Positions 6,716 to 14,426 are shown, counted from the stretch's first letter. The stretch: 22,580 bases of DNA from CAYFMH01 sp964344165 (GCA_964344165.1 CAYFMH010000022.1:1-22580), one strand, 5' to 3'. Numbers and translations: made by a program. The notes: generated by a model from the letters alone, not told the origin.

Positions 6716-8146
6716 ATGGAATTAACCACAAAAACTCTTGCCGAACTCTCAACCCTCTTCCGCGAAGGAAAAGTCTCCTCTCGTGAAATCACCGAAGCCT
6801 ATATCAAAAACATCGAAGAAAAAGATGGGGATATCAATGCGTTTGTGACGACCACCTTCGACCTCGCTCGAGAAATGGCCGATGCCGCGGATGCCCGAAG
6901 AAATAATAATGACCTCCTCTCCCCACTCGATGGAATTCCAATGACACTCAAAGATGTAGTTTGTACAAAAAATGTGATCACAACAGCGTCCTCGAATGTC
7001 CTCAAAGATTTCACTCCTCCCTACGATGCGACCGTCTGGAGGAAGCTCAAAGAAGCCGGAGTTGTACTCCTAGGAAAAGTAAATACCGATGAATTTACCA
7101 TGGGAGGATCAACCGAAACTTCAGCCTTTGGCGTGACAAAAAATCCACACGAACACTCTCGGGTTGCCGGGGGAAGCTCAGGAGGAAGTGCGGCCGCCAT
7201 AGCAGCAGGATTCTGTGCTGGATCAATCGGAACCGATACCGGAGGATCTATCAGACAACCAGGACATTTTTGTGGTGTCGCGGGGCTTAAAGTGTCCTAC
7301 GGACGAGTATCTCGATGGGGCACAATCCCGATGGCCTCCAGCCTCGATACCGTAGGACCTCTCGGAAAAACTGCCGAAGATTGTGCGCTAATCCTACAAA
7401 CCATTGCCGGCAAAGACGTGAAAGATGCAACTACTCCCGATCGAGAAGTCCCAGATTACATTTCTGCACTTGAAAAAGATATAAAAGGACTCAAAGTCGG
7501 AATTCCAAAAGAGTACTACTCCGACGCTATCGACAGTGAAGTATTAGCCGAAATGGAAAAAACAAAAAAAGTCCTCAAATCGCTCGGAGCCGAACTAATC
7601 GATATCTCTCTCCCTCATACCAAATACGCCGTGCCGACCTACTACATCATCGCCCCTTCAGAAATCTCAGCCAATATGGCTCGATACGACGGGATCCGAT
7701 ACGGAAGTGGAGTGAAGGGCAAAGATCTACAAGAAATCTATACCGAAACTCGAGAGGCCGGACTCGGAGATGAGGTCAAACGAAGAATTTTGATCGGAAC
7801 CTACGCACTCTCTGCCGGATACTACGATGCGTTCTACCGAAAAGCTCAAAAAGTCCGAACCCTGATCAAAAAAGACTTCGATGATGCGTTCGAAAAAGTG
7901 GATGCCATGCTGGCCCCAGTAGCTCCCACGCCCGCGTTCAAGATTGGACAAAATACCGACGATCCACTCAAAATGTACCTAGAAGACATCCTCACGATCC
8001 CTGCCTCCCTCGCTGGAATTTGTGGTTTATCAGTCCCCGTCGGGACATCAAAGGATGGTCTCCCCATCGGAGCCCAATTACTTGGAGCGGCCTTCACAGA
8101 AGATCGGATCCTGCAGGTAGGACACCAAATACAAAAAGCCAGTTGA
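6716..8146 (+). CDS. gatA: Glu/Asp-tRNA amidotransferase subunit A (amidase)
   Basis: Amidase-signature hydrolase that frees ammonia from glutamine for GatB to use on misacylated tRNA. The catalytic Ser-cisSer-Lys triad is intact at the family positions: K79 (M-T-L-K-D), S154 (A-G-G-S-S-G-G-S) and S178 (D-T-G-G-S-I-R-Q-P). The 476-residue length is near normal. The ATG at 6716 (MELTTKTLAEL) matches the usual GatA start; an in-frame ATG at 6665 would translate the hairpin repeat, so I reject it. The protein stops at G-H-Q-I-Q-K-A-S, short of the A-x-x-x-E-x-x-T-x-W-H ending usual in GatA. Nine bases later the RAYT transposase gene begins, so insertion may have trimmed the end. Ordered as an operon: gatC-gatA-(RAYT)-carA. 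Confidence 0.93.
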   Translation: MELTTKTLAELSTLFREGKVSSREITEAYIKNIEEKDGDINAFVTTTFDLAREMADAADARRNNNDLLSPLDGIPMTLKDVVCTKNVITTASSNVLKDFTPPYDATVWRKLKEAGVVLLGKVNTDEFTMGGSTETSAFGVTKNPHEHSRVAGGSSGGSAAAIAAGFCAGSIGTDTGGSIRQPGHFCGVAGLKVSYGRVSRWGTIPMASSLDTVGPLGKTAEDCALILQTIAGKDVKDATTPDREVPDYISALEKDIKGLKVGIPKEYYSDAIDSEVLAEMEKTKKVLKSLGAELIDISLPHTKYAVPTYYIIAPSEISANMARYDGIRYGSGVKGKDLQEIYTETREAGLGDEVKRRILIGTYALSAGYYDAFYRKAQKVRTLIKKDFDDAFEKVDAMLAPVAPTPAFKIGQNTDDPLKMYLEDILTIPASLAGICGLSVPVGTSKDGLPIGAQLLGAAFTEDRILQVGHQIQKAS

Positions 8147-8154
8147 TAAACTTT

Positions 8155-8736
8155 ATGGAGAAAAAATATCGAAATTCTCAAAAGCGGATTTATGAAGATG
8201 GATTTGTTTATTTTGTAACCAGCAAAACAAAAGATAGTTTTCCGTTTTTTCAGGAGGAAATTTTTTGTGATTTATGGATTGAAGAATTGAAACTATGCAA
8301 AGAATTAAAAAAATTTGAGTTATATGCATTTTGTTTGTTGCCAAATCATTTTCATTTGTTGTTAAAACCAAATGATAAAAATAACATTTCGGAAATCATG
8401 AGATCGTTAAAAACAAATTTTTCTCGAAATATTAATCGGGTTATTTCTCGTGAAAAAATTCACCTCCCCCGGAAGGCGAGGTCACGTGACCTCGCCTTCG
8501 TTGTGCACGAACAATGTCTGCAAAAACTACAAATACAATTTCACAAAAAATATGAAAATTCATTTCCTTTCTCAGAATTCAAATGGCAATCTTCTTTTCA
8601 TGACCACATCATCCGAAACGAAAAGGATCTTGAAAATCATTTCAATTACACCACTTATAATTTTCAAAAACATGGACTTCCTGACAATTGGAAGTATACT
8701 TCCTTGCGATTTGAGAATTTAATCGATACTTTTTAA
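8155..8736 (+). CDS. REP-associated tyrosine transposase (RAYT, IS200/IS605-like Y1 Tnp)
   Basis: Small HUH single-strand transposase of 193 aa. Domain signs: an early beta strand G-F-V-Y-F-V-T-S, the family block Y-A-F-C-L-L-P-N-H65-F-H67-L-L-L with the HUH histidines, F-K-W-Q-S-S-F-H-D-H-I-I-R, and candidate catalytic tyrosines Y165/Y168 just before the H-G-L that commonly ends the core. RAYTs cut and rejoin DNA at REP-like hairpins. Residues 106-115 are encoded by a 28-bp perfect palindrome (8472-8499), an insertion relative to the usual spacing between the HUH block and the W-Q-x-S-F-H block. ATG at 8155 lies 9 bases after the gatA stop and carA starts 4 bases after its end, so the gene sits cleanly between two housekeeping genes. 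The frame is intact. Confidence 0.85.
   Translation: MEKKYRNSQKRIYEDGFVYFVTSKTKDSFPFFQEEIFCDLWIEELKLCKELKKFELYAFCLLPNHFHLLLKPNDKNNISEIMRSLKTNFSRNINRVISREKIHLPRKARSRDLAFVVHEQCLQKLQIQFHKKYENSFPFSEFKWQSSFHDHIIRNEKDLENHFNYTTYNFQKHGLPDNWKYTSLRFENLIDTF
8472..8499. repeat. 28-bp perfect palindrome inside the RAYT gene
   Basis: Left half GAAGGCGAGGTCAC and right half GTGACCTCGCCTTC are exact reverse complements with no loop. It is markedly GC-rich (18 of 28 bases) compared with the AT-rich gene around it, and reads in frame. It could form a cruciform or RNA hairpin and resembles a REP-type substrate of this transposase family. Confidence 0.9.
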
Positions 8737-8740
8737 TCAC

Positions 8741-9805
8741 ATGAAACTTTTTCTCGCAAACGGAAAAACTATCGAAGGGAAATCTTTTGGCGCGGATACC
8801 GAAGCCGAAGGCGAAGTGGTCTTCACCACCGGGATGACCGGATATCTCGAAACGCTCACCGATCCAAGCTACTACGGCCAGATTGTGACTTTTACGTTCC
8901 CACTGATCGGGAATTACGGTGTCCCCGCCGAAAAAATGTTTCAGGACAACGTAGACGAAACTTTTGAAAGTAAAAAAATCTGGGTAAAAGGTGTGATCCT
9001 CACAGAAGAATCACTAAGATTCTCTCACAGCGAAGCAGTCAAAAGCTTCACTGCCTGGCTCAAAGATCAAGGCATCCCCGCCATCTCTGGCCCCGACACT
9101 CGAGAACTCACCCAGATGCTGAGAGAAAAAGGGGTCATCCTGGGAAAATTAGGACACACTGCTCCGGATAATTTTGTAGATCCACTCAAAGGACGATTTG
9201 TCCCAGAAGTTTCCCCCGAAAAAGTAGAAATTCTCGAACCAGAAAAACCAATCGGAAAAACAATTGCCTTCATGGACTGCGGAGCAAAAAACGGAATCCT
9301 GAGAAACTTCCTCCAGAGAGGTATTAAAATCATTCGTTGCCCTTTTAACCAATCCCCTTTTGCACTAAATGAAAAGGTGGACGGGCTTTTTATCTCCAAT
9401 GGACCTGGTGATCCTGATACCGTGATTGAGACTATCGCGATCACCCGAGAAGCTCTGGAAAAAGATACCCCAATCTTTGGAATCTGCCTCGGAAACCAGA
9501 TCCTCGCACTCGCCGCTGGAGGAAAAACCAAAAAGATGAAATACGGACACCGTGGTGTCAATCAACCCGTCCAAGATCTCAAATCACAAAAATGTCTGAT
9601 CACCTCACAAAACCATGGATTTGTAGTAGATGAAAATTCTCTTCCAGCTGACTTCGAAGTATGGTTCAAAAATCTGAACGATGGATCAGTCGAAGGAATC
9701 CGGCACAAAACAAAACCAGTCTTCTCGGTACAATTTCACCCTGAAGCTTGTGCAGGTCCAGAGGATGCGGCGTATCTCTTTGATGAATTTATTCGGGAGT
9801 TATAA
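8741..9805 (+). CDS. carA: Carbamoyl-phosphate synthase small subunit
   Basis: Glutaminase subunit of carbamoyl-phosphate synthase, which supplies ammonia to CarB for the first step of pyrimidine (and arginine) synthesis. The N-terminal CPSase domain runs to about residue 150: L-A-N-G-K-T-I-E-G, E-V-V-F-T-T-G-M-T-G-Y-L-E-T-L-T-D-P-S-Y. A class I glutamine amidotransferase domain covers about 170-354, with nucleophile C249 in G-I-C-L-G-N-Q and H333/E335 in F-H-P-E-A. The 354-residue length is normal for bacterial CarA. ATG at 8741 gives the usual M-K-L-F-L-A-N-G start. carB is not adjacent; downstream lies a convergent unknown gene, with 1 bp between stops. All catalytic residues are present, so it should be active if CarB is encoded elsewhere. 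Confidence 0.95.
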   Translation: MKLFLANGKTIEGKSFGADTEAEGEVVFTTGMTGYLETLTDPSYYGQIVTFTFPLIGNYGVPAEKMFQDNVDETFESKKIWVKGVILTEESLRFSHSEAVKSFTAWLKDQGIPAISGPDTRELTQMLREKGVILGKLGHTAPDNFVDPLKGRFVPEVSPEKVEILEPEKPIGKTIAFMDCGAKNGILRNFLQRGIKIIRCPFNQSPFALNEKVDGLFISNGPGDPDTVIETIAITREALEKDTPIFGICLGNQILALAAGGKTKKMKYGHRGVNQPVQDLKSQKCLITSQNHGFVVDENSLPADFEVWFKNLNDGSVEGIRHKTKPVFSVQFHPEACAGPEDAAYLFDEFIREL

Positions 9806-9806
9806 A

Positions 9807-10613
9807 TCAAGAAGTTTCCAAAGCTTCTTCCACTGCCGTCTGTGTAGATTCCGCAAGATCTTTATCTTCTGGTGTTATTAACTTTTTAATCTCATCCAAG
9901 ACCACATCACAAAGCCGATGAGCTTCTATTACAAAAATAACATCTTGATGAGAAATAGGTCTTTCTTTCACATCTATTATGGGAGAGAGAAACCCAAAAC
10001 TCGATGAGACCTGATGGTGAATTAATAAAATCAACTCTCCAATTGCTTCCGCTGGAACATTTCCAGAATTAATAAAACTGACAATAAAATCATAAATTCT
10101 TATTTTTGCCTCCTCTAACCTCTTTTCTCTTTGAGGAGTCGAACCACGAGAAAGAAGATGAACAGAGGCAGAATATAGAGGGATAAGGCTGCTAAACTCT
10201 TCTTTAAATGGTTCAAAATCAAATGTCGTTGGTTGGACTGTGCTTTGTTCTGTAATAGTTTCTAAAAGAAAATCACAAAGCTGTTGAGCTTTAACCACCT
10301 CGTATGATTTTTGACGATCTTTAAAAATTTCAGTAATTTTTTCCCGGTCATGTGAAAAATTAAAAACAGATGAAATAACATCATGAATTGCCAAGACAAA
10401 ATCAGCTTTTAATCCATAAGGAGGGGCTTGATCGAGGACTAAATCACGTATTATATTTCTTTTTTCTGTATCTTCCCCTCTTCGTTTCTCTTTTGGCATC
10501 TCCGAATCAGAAAAATGCCTCACCACAAGATCGTGATAAGCAACAACAGCATCTTGAAATTCCGCTTTAAAAGATTCCAGATCAAACGATTTTTGTCCTT
10601 CTATACTCCCCAT
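9807..10613 (-). CDS. Hypothetical protein with tandem internal duplication, 268 aa
   Basis: No known family recognised. The protein consists of two homologous helical units of about 110 residues, at roughly 10-120 and 131-242. Shared anchors in the same order are F-D-x-E-x-F-K-x-E-F, E-K-R-x-E, a hydrophobic L-x-I-H segment followed by V/I-S-S-x-F-x-F, and L-C-D-x-x-L-x-x-I. An acidic tail follows. There is no signal peptide or membrane segment, so it is probably cytosolic. The ATG at 10613 follows an A/T-rich leader without Shine-Dalgarno. Its stop is 1 bp from the carA stop. The upstream gene (10706-11056) is on the same strand with a 92-bp gap, so the two may share a transcript. Confidence 0.7.
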   Translation of the reverse strand: MGSIEGQKSFDLESFKAEFQDAVVAYHDLVVRHFSDSEMPKEKRRGEDTEKRNIIRDLVLDQAPPYGLKADFVLAIHDVISSVFNFSHDREKITEIFKDRQKSYEVVKAQQLCDFLLETITEQSTVQPTTFDFEPFKEEFSSLIPLYSASVHLLSRGSTPQREKRLEEAKIRIYDFIVSFINSGNVPAEAIGELILLIHHQVSSSFGFLSPIIDVKERPISHQDVIFVIEAHRLCDVVLDEIKKLITPEDKDLAESTQTAVEEALETS

Positions 10614-10705
10614 TTTAGAACAATTAAAAACTAAAAAAGTGCCCTCCTCTTCCTTTTTATTAAAACCCTGATCTCTCTATACTCTTCTTTTTTCCGGTGT
10701 CAAAT

Positions 10706-11056
10706 TTATAGATAAGCCCCTTCATCCATTACCATTTGAAAGCTCTTAGCCATCCCCTCTATGACAGTATTTATTTTTGTAGGATCAGCTATTTTGAAAT
10801 CTATTCCTACAAATCTTTGATTCTTCAGATTCGATCGAATCGATTTTTCCGATTCCAATCTAGTTTTTAAATCACATAAAAAACCAGAATATTCGGCGCA
10901 CAAAACAAGTATTTTCCCTCTTGGAGAATGTTGAACAAGAAAGGATAAATCTTCATTTGTCAGTGTTTCTGCACTCTCTTCGGTAAATAAACTTATTGCT
11001 TTTACAGCAGATTCCACTCTGTTTTCATTATTTTCTAAAATATCTAATCTGCCCAT
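10706..11056 (-). CDS. Hypothetical protein, 116 aa
   Basis: Not recognised. Alpha/beta in character: an N-terminal helical acidic part, then a strand G-K-I-L-V-L-C-A, a basic helix (about 62-80), a second strand R-F-V-G-I-D-F-K-I and a C-terminal helix. The strand-helix-strand order could suit a small Rossmann-like or regulatory fold, but no motif supports a function. Starts at ATG 11056 without Shine-Dalgarno. The region upstream (11057-11195) is AT-rich and contains TTGACA on the minus strand near 11110 but no convincing -10 at the right distance. Confidence 0.6.
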   Translation of the reverse strand: MGRLDILENNENRVESAVKAISLFTEESAETLTNEDLSFLVQHSPRGKILVLCAEYSGFLCDLKTRLESEKSIRSNLKNQRFVGIDFKIADPTKINTVIEGMAKSFQMVMDEGAYL

Positions 11057-11195
11057 TGTAAAAAAATTAAAATACTATTTACTCGTCTTTTATTTATTTT
11101 TTTATAAATTGTCAAGTTGTTTCCCTACTTTTTTTTAATTACCATGACTTCACATACACCTACGTTCTATAAATAAATGATTAAAAAACACGGAA

Positions 11196-11239
11196 CTTCG
11201 GTGCATACTACGCATTATTTATTTTTAACACCAAAGTGT
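11196..11239. repeat. Conserved motif, copy 2 (CTTCGGTGCATAC...ACAC-N4-GTGT)
   Basis: Same two blocks as at 1208-1250: CTTCGGTGCATAC then, 32 nt later, ACACCAAAGTGT. It ends 2 nt before the rmuC start codon, so it overlaps the initiation region. ATACACCTACG also occurs upstream of both copies, although at different distances (about 85 and 45 nt). Confidence 0.6.
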
Positions 11240-11241
11240 AT

Positions 11242-12309
11242 ATGGAAATGACAGAAATCTTACTTTTGGGTTTGGGAGGGCTAATGCTCCTCGGGATTGG
11301 AGTGCTTGTTTTTCGACCAAGTAATGAAAAATCTGACGATCTCAATAAACTACTCGAAGAACTCCAGAGAGACAAAGAAGCTCGTCATCGAGAAGGAGAA
11401 AGCCTGAGAAATGAGCTCCGAGAGAACTCCAAGCACCTGCGAGACGAGTTTTTTCGAGTGAATAAGACCGTGGATACTAAGCTCTCCGAATCCTCCAAGC
11501 AATTGAACGAAAGGCTGGACAAATCCTCTGTGGTGATCGGTTCACTTCAAAAAGAACTGGGGAAAATGGGAGAAATCGGCTCAAAAATTGAAAACCTCGA
11601 TAAAATCCTCCGCGCTCCAAAAGGCCGAGGAGGCATGGGAGAAGAAAGCCTCGAAGAAATTCTCCGGTCGGTTTTCCCAGCCAATCTCTGGCAGAGACAA
11701 TACAATCTCGGGACAGGACTTATGGTAGATGCCGTGGTGAAGACATCCAACGGGATTATCCCCATTGACGCAAAGTTCCCTCTTCCGGCCTTTGAGCGTC
11801 TCGTCGGGGCAGAAAACGATGAAGATCTGGCTCGAGCCCAAAAGGAATTTCAAAAAGACTGCAAAAATCGAATCGATGAAGTAGCCAAATACATTCGACC
11901 AGAATCAGAAACACTAAACTTTGCGATTCTTTTCCTCCCTAATGAAAACATCTACTACGAAGCTTCGATCCGTGACGGCGTGATCGCTGAATACGCCAAA
12001 AACAAAAAAGTTCTCCTCACCGGACCCAACACCATGCTCTACGTCCTCCAGATGCTCTTCCAGGCGTATCAGAGCCAAGAATTTGCCCGAGAAGCACAAC
12101 GAGCTCTAGCCGAACTCTCTGGAGTAAAAAAACAAGCCGAACGTCTCGATGACGATATCGGCATCCTCGCCAAACACATCGGGAATGCCAATGTGAAGGT
12201 CGCCGATGTGCAGAATGAAAATGTAAAACTGCAAGGCCAGATCGATCGGGTCGCAGCGCTAGAAGAAGGCATTTCAGAAGAAAAAGTTGATCAGGATCGG
12301 TTGTTGTAA
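11242..12309 (+). CDS. rmuC: DNA recombination protein RmuC homologue
   Basis: RmuC proteins are membrane-anchored, predicted nuclease-fold proteins linked to limiting inverted-repeat recombination; their reaction is not well established. Seen here: one N-terminal transmembrane helix (about residues 5-24), a long E/K/R-rich coiled coil (30-115), then the RmuC domain (about 120-310) with K-G-R-G-G-M-G-E, L-W-Q-R-Q-Y, D-A-V-V-K-T-S-N-G-I-I-P-I-D-A-K-F-P-L, F-L-P-N-E-N-I-Y-Y-E and the L-L-T-G-P-N-T motif. Length 355 aa, typical of short RmuCs. ATG at 11242 (or 11248) is used; an in-frame GTG at 11236 lies inside the conserved motif. The DUF559 repeat cassette begins directly after its stop. Confidence 0.9.
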   Translation: MEMTEILLLGLGGLMLLGIGVLVFRPSNEKSDDLNKLLEELQRDKEARHREGESLRNELRENSKHLRDEFFRVNKTVDTKLSESSKQLNERLDKSSVVIGSLQKELGKMGEIGSKIENLDKILRAPKGRGGMGEESLEEILRSVFPANLWQRQYNLGTGLMVDAVVKTSNGIIPIDAKFPLPAFERLVGAENDEDLARAQKEFQKDCKNRIDEVAKYIRPESETLNFAILFLPNENIYYEASIRDGVIAEYAKNKKVLLTGPNTMLYVLQMLFQAYQSQEFAREAQRALAELSGVKKQAERLDDDIGILAKHIGNANVKVADVQNENVKLQGQIDRVAALEEGISEEKVDQDRLL

Positions 12310-12346
12310 CCACCTTCTTTAGCAAAGAGGAAACTGTCCCCCCCAG

Positions 12347-12416
12347 CGTCCATCAAAAAACAAACACTTGTACAAAACAAATCCCTCTTTAGTTCTCCCT
12401 TTGCTAAAGGGAGAGT
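12347..12416 (+). repeat. Cassette repeat unit B, left copy
   Basis: 70-bp unit beginning CGTCCATCAAAAAACAAAC and ending in a 9-bp stem hairpin TCTCCCTTT-GCT-AAAGGGAGA (12394-12414). Direct repeat of 12919-12988 with 7 differences. Confidence 0.85.
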
Positions 12417-12453
12417 GGTGTGTAAATAAAGAAAAAACAAAAACGCAACCTAC

Positions 12454-12474
12454 CCCCTCTTTTGCAAAGAGGGG
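12454..12474. repeat. Cassette hairpin A, left copy
   Basis: Perfect 9-bp stem CCCCTCTTT/AAAGAGGGG, loop TGC, followed by ACTAAGGGGAGATTTG. It lies 40 nt before the DUF559 start and repeats at 12873-12893. It could also act as a transcription terminator or barrier after rmuC. Confidence 0.8.
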
Positions 12475-12514
12475 ACTAAGGGGAGATTTGTGTCTACAAT
12501 GTAAATAAATAAGA

Positions 12515-12883
12515 ATGCTCGAATACAACAAAAATTTAAAACCATTTTCCCAAAAGCTCCGCAGAGAAGCGACGGAAACTGAGCAAATCCTTTGGGCTCA
12601 TTTACGAAAAGAACAAGTTTTAGGAGTTAGGTTTTATCGTCAAAAACCCATCGGAAACTATATTGTTGATTTCTATTGTCCAAAAGCAAAATTAGTTATT
12701 GAAATTGATGGGAGTCAACACTTCGAAGAAGAGTGTGAAAAACATGATAAAAAAAGAGATGAATATTTAAAATTAAAAAATCTAACCGTTTTAAGGCTTA
12801 CGAATTTAGATATTTTTAATAACCTAGATTCCGTAATGGATGTGATTTATAAAAAAGTAAAATACAATTCACCCCCTCTTTAG
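12515..12883 (+). CDS. DUF559 domain protein (Vsr/PD-(D/E)XK endonuclease-like)
   Basis: 122-residue DUF559 protein, a family with a very-short-patch-repair-like restriction endonuclease fold. Typical blocks are L-R-R-E-A-T-E-T-E-Q-I-L-W, Y-R-Q-K-P-I-G-N-Y-I-V-D52-F-Y-C and L-V-I-E63-I-D65-G-S-Q-H, where D52 and E63/D65 are candidate metal ligands, then R-D-E-Y-L and V-L-R-L-T-N. Full length and intact. ATG at 12515. The last residues S-P-P-L and the TAG stop are written by the repeat hairpin itself. Whether the protein mobilises the repeats, or acts in repair or as a nicking enzyme, is unknown. Confidence 0.88.
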   Translation: MLEYNKNLKPFSQKLRREATETEQILWAHLRKEQVLGVRFYRQKPIGNYIVDFYCPKAKLVIEIDGSQHFEEECEKHDKKRDEYLKLKNLTVLRLTNLDIFNNLDSVMDVIYKKVKYNSPPL

Positions 12884-12893
12884 CAAAGAGGGG
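12873..12893. repeat. Cassette hairpin A, right copy
   Basis: 9-bp stem CCCCTCTTT/AAAGAGGGG with loop AGC, followed by ATAAAGGGGAGATTTG. Contains the DUF559 stop codon TAG (12881-12883). Confidence 0.85.
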
Positions 12894-12918
12894 ATAAAGG
12901 GGAGATTTGGAACCCCAA

Positions 12919-12988
12919 CGTCCATCAAAAAACAAACGATCGTATAAGCCAAATCCCTCTTCAGTTCTCCCTTTGCTAAAGGGAGAGT
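12919..12988 (+). repeat. Cassette repeat unit B, right copy
   Basis: Direct repeat of 12347-12416 (63 of 70 identical), with the same hairpin TCTCCCTTT-GCT-AAAGGGAGA at 12966-12986. Differences cluster in the middle, while both flanking blocks are nearly unchanged. Confidence 0.85.
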
Positions 12989-13060
12989 AAGAGGTAGATA
13001 AAGAAAAATAACTTCCTCAATCTGTGTGCTCCAGTAATCTCAGCAAATTCCGAAGTGATA

Positions 13061-13981
13061 TCATCTTCCAACACCCCACTCTACTTCACTATTGCGAACT
13101 CTTGCTTTTCTATTATCGATAAATATTCTCAATCTTTCTCTTTCCTGCCCAGAAATTTCAGTATTTTTTAATAAGATATCCACAATATAAGATCTCAAAT
13201 TATTAGCACCATCTCTATATTTTTTACATTTTTTTACATCTCTATTATGATAACTATAATAAATGGCCAAATCGCGTAGTGCATTCCACAAATAATCCGA
13301 AAGAATTGGAATATCTGATTCTCTTGAAGCAATTTTGGCGTGAGCTTGGATTGATTTTTCTAGTAAATCTTTTCGTTGAAAAGCTGTATTAATATCATGT
13401 GGATTAAATTGCGAACAATCTAAGACACGGCCAGCATAATCCTGTGCTATCCCCCAGATATATTTATCACGGGTCCCAGCTTCTAATCCTGGTCCTGTAG
13501 ATAGTCTTGGAATTATTTCTATGAAATTTTCCGAAGGAAGTCTTAGGTGTTTAGAAATCGCAGTAGAATCTACCGTCCCAATCCTTCCTTTTTCAGTTGG
13601 ATAACCAGACAAGAGTACTATTAAAAAGTCCTTCTCCTCTTCATTTTCTAATAATTCCCAAATTGCTCTGTCTTCCTCCGGTAATTCCCGAGCCTCTCTC
13701 GGGGAAACGAAAATCATTTTCTGAAAAAACCGAAGTCCACCAATCCAAAACTGATCTTGATGCAAAACAGATTCTTTTAATTTCTCTAGGGAATAGTCGA
13801 CACCCCATCCTGGAATTGAATTGGAAATATTCGAAACAATAATCACTTTTTTGGGGAGTTTATCAATTTCTAAATATTCTAAAATCTGGGCCGTCAGTCC
13901 ATGTAGATCAAATAATTCAAATTTAGATCTTTCTACTGCCTTCGTATCAGCCGAAGAAGTGTTTTTTTTCTTATCCTCCAT
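13061..13981 (-). CDS. Hypothetical protein, 306 aa (third gene of unknown operon)
   Basis: Not recognised. Residues about 20-120 look alpha/beta: a strand K-K-V-I-I-V-S-N, then G-W-G-V-D-Y-S, a helix, a strand Q-K-M-I-F-V-S. A second strand D-F-L-I-V-L-L-S-G-Y-P (about 118-128) resembles the hydrophobic strand-plus-turn of nucleotide- or ligand-binding folds, but no Walker or other motif is present. The C-terminal half is helical and charged. No signal peptide. ATG at 13981 is preceded by the leader TTTTTAACTTTTAAAAAATG, nearly the same as those of the two genes upstream on this strand, from which it is separated by 28 bp. Last gene of the probable three-gene transcript. Confidence 0.65.
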   Translation of the reverse strand: MEDKKKNTSSADTKAVERSKFELFDLHGLTAQILEYLEIDKLPKKVIIVSNISNSIPGWGVDYSLEKLKESVLHQDQFWIGGLRFFQKMIFVSPREARELPEEDRAIWELLENEEEKDFLIVLLSGYPTEKGRIGTVDSTAISKHLRLPSENFIEIIPRLSTGPGLEAGTRDKYIWGIAQDYAGRVLDCSQFNPHDINTAFQRKDLLEKSIQAHAKIASRESDIPILSDYLWNALRDLAIYYSYHNRDVKKCKKYRDGANNLRSYIVDILLKNTEISGQERERLRIFIDNRKARVRNSEVEWGVGR

Positions 13982-14009
13982 TTTTTAAAAGTTAAAAATA
14001 ATTATAAAT

Positions 14010-14426
14010 TTATTCTGGCTTAAAAGTAAAAACAAGTCCTGTGTTTGGAATCTTTTCTACTTGCACATTTTCTCCTAATTCGGAATCAACTCTTTTAATT
14101 ACTCCATCTTCAAATAAACCAATATCTCCACTTCCCCGATGTGAACGATTTTCCTCAAGAAGAAAATAGACTTTTAAGGTTCCTTCTCCATCCCTGTAAA
14201 CTTTTTTTCGATATTCAAGATCAAATAGTCTGGACTCCTGAAGCATCAAATTCGAAATTCTTTCGAAAGTGGAGTCACAATCTACTAAGATTAAGACTTC
14301 TGCAGAATATCGATTAATAGTAATATCCACTGGTTTAAAGCCTTCTGGAACATCTACTGCAAACCCATGTCCCAGCATAGCTTCTGGAATAAATGGATCA
14401 CCCACACACTCCTTTAGTTCTTTCAT
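14010..14426 (-). CDS. Hypothetical protein, 138 aa (second gene of unknown operon)
   Basis: Not recognised. Small alpha/beta protein with strands F-A-V-D-V, V-D-I-T-I-N, A-E-V-L-I-L-V-D-C-D (about 38-47) and K-V-Y-F-L-L-E-E, ending V-F-T-F-K-P-E. The frame is open to 14465, but I choose ATG 14426 because it follows TTTTTAACCTTTTTAAAAATG, the same leader seen before its two neighbours. It is 39 bp after the gene ending at 14466 and 28 bp before the next. Probably co-transcribed from the promoter at 15031-15058. Confidence 0.6.
   Translation of the reverse strand: MKELKECVGDPFIPEAMLGHGFAVDVPEGFKPVDITINRYSAEVLILVDCDSTFERISNLMLQESRLFDLEYRKKVYRDGEGTLKVYFLLEENRSHRGSGDIGLFEDGVIKRVDSELGENVQVEKIPNTGLVFTFKPE

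Larger units (their letters stand above)
12311..12988 (+). mobile_element. DUF559 gene cassette bounded by repeated hairpins
   Basis: Order: degenerate hairpin A (12311-12330), unit B (12347-12416), hairpin A (12454-12474), DUF559 gene, hairpin A (12873-12893), unit B (12919-12988). A-type stems read CCCCTCTTT/AAAGAGGGG, B-type stems TCTCCCTTT/AAAGGGAGA. The two B units match at 63 of 70 bases. The DUF559 stop codon lies inside the right hairpin, tying gene and repeats together. No transposase is present, so any movement would need help or use the endonuclease fold of DUF559. Confidence 0.6.

Noticed and set aside
9067..9574. Long minus-strand frames inside carA
   Set aside because: Shadows of a well-conserved coding gene, with low-complexity composition and no start signals.
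12017..12325. Minus-strand Arg/Leu-rich frame over the end of rmuC
   Set aside because: Composition typical of antisense frames; RmuC on the plus strand explains the region.
12311..12988. CRISPR array from the repeated hairpins
   Set aside because: Only two or three units of two different types, no regular spacers and no cas genes; the repeats flank a DUF559 gene.
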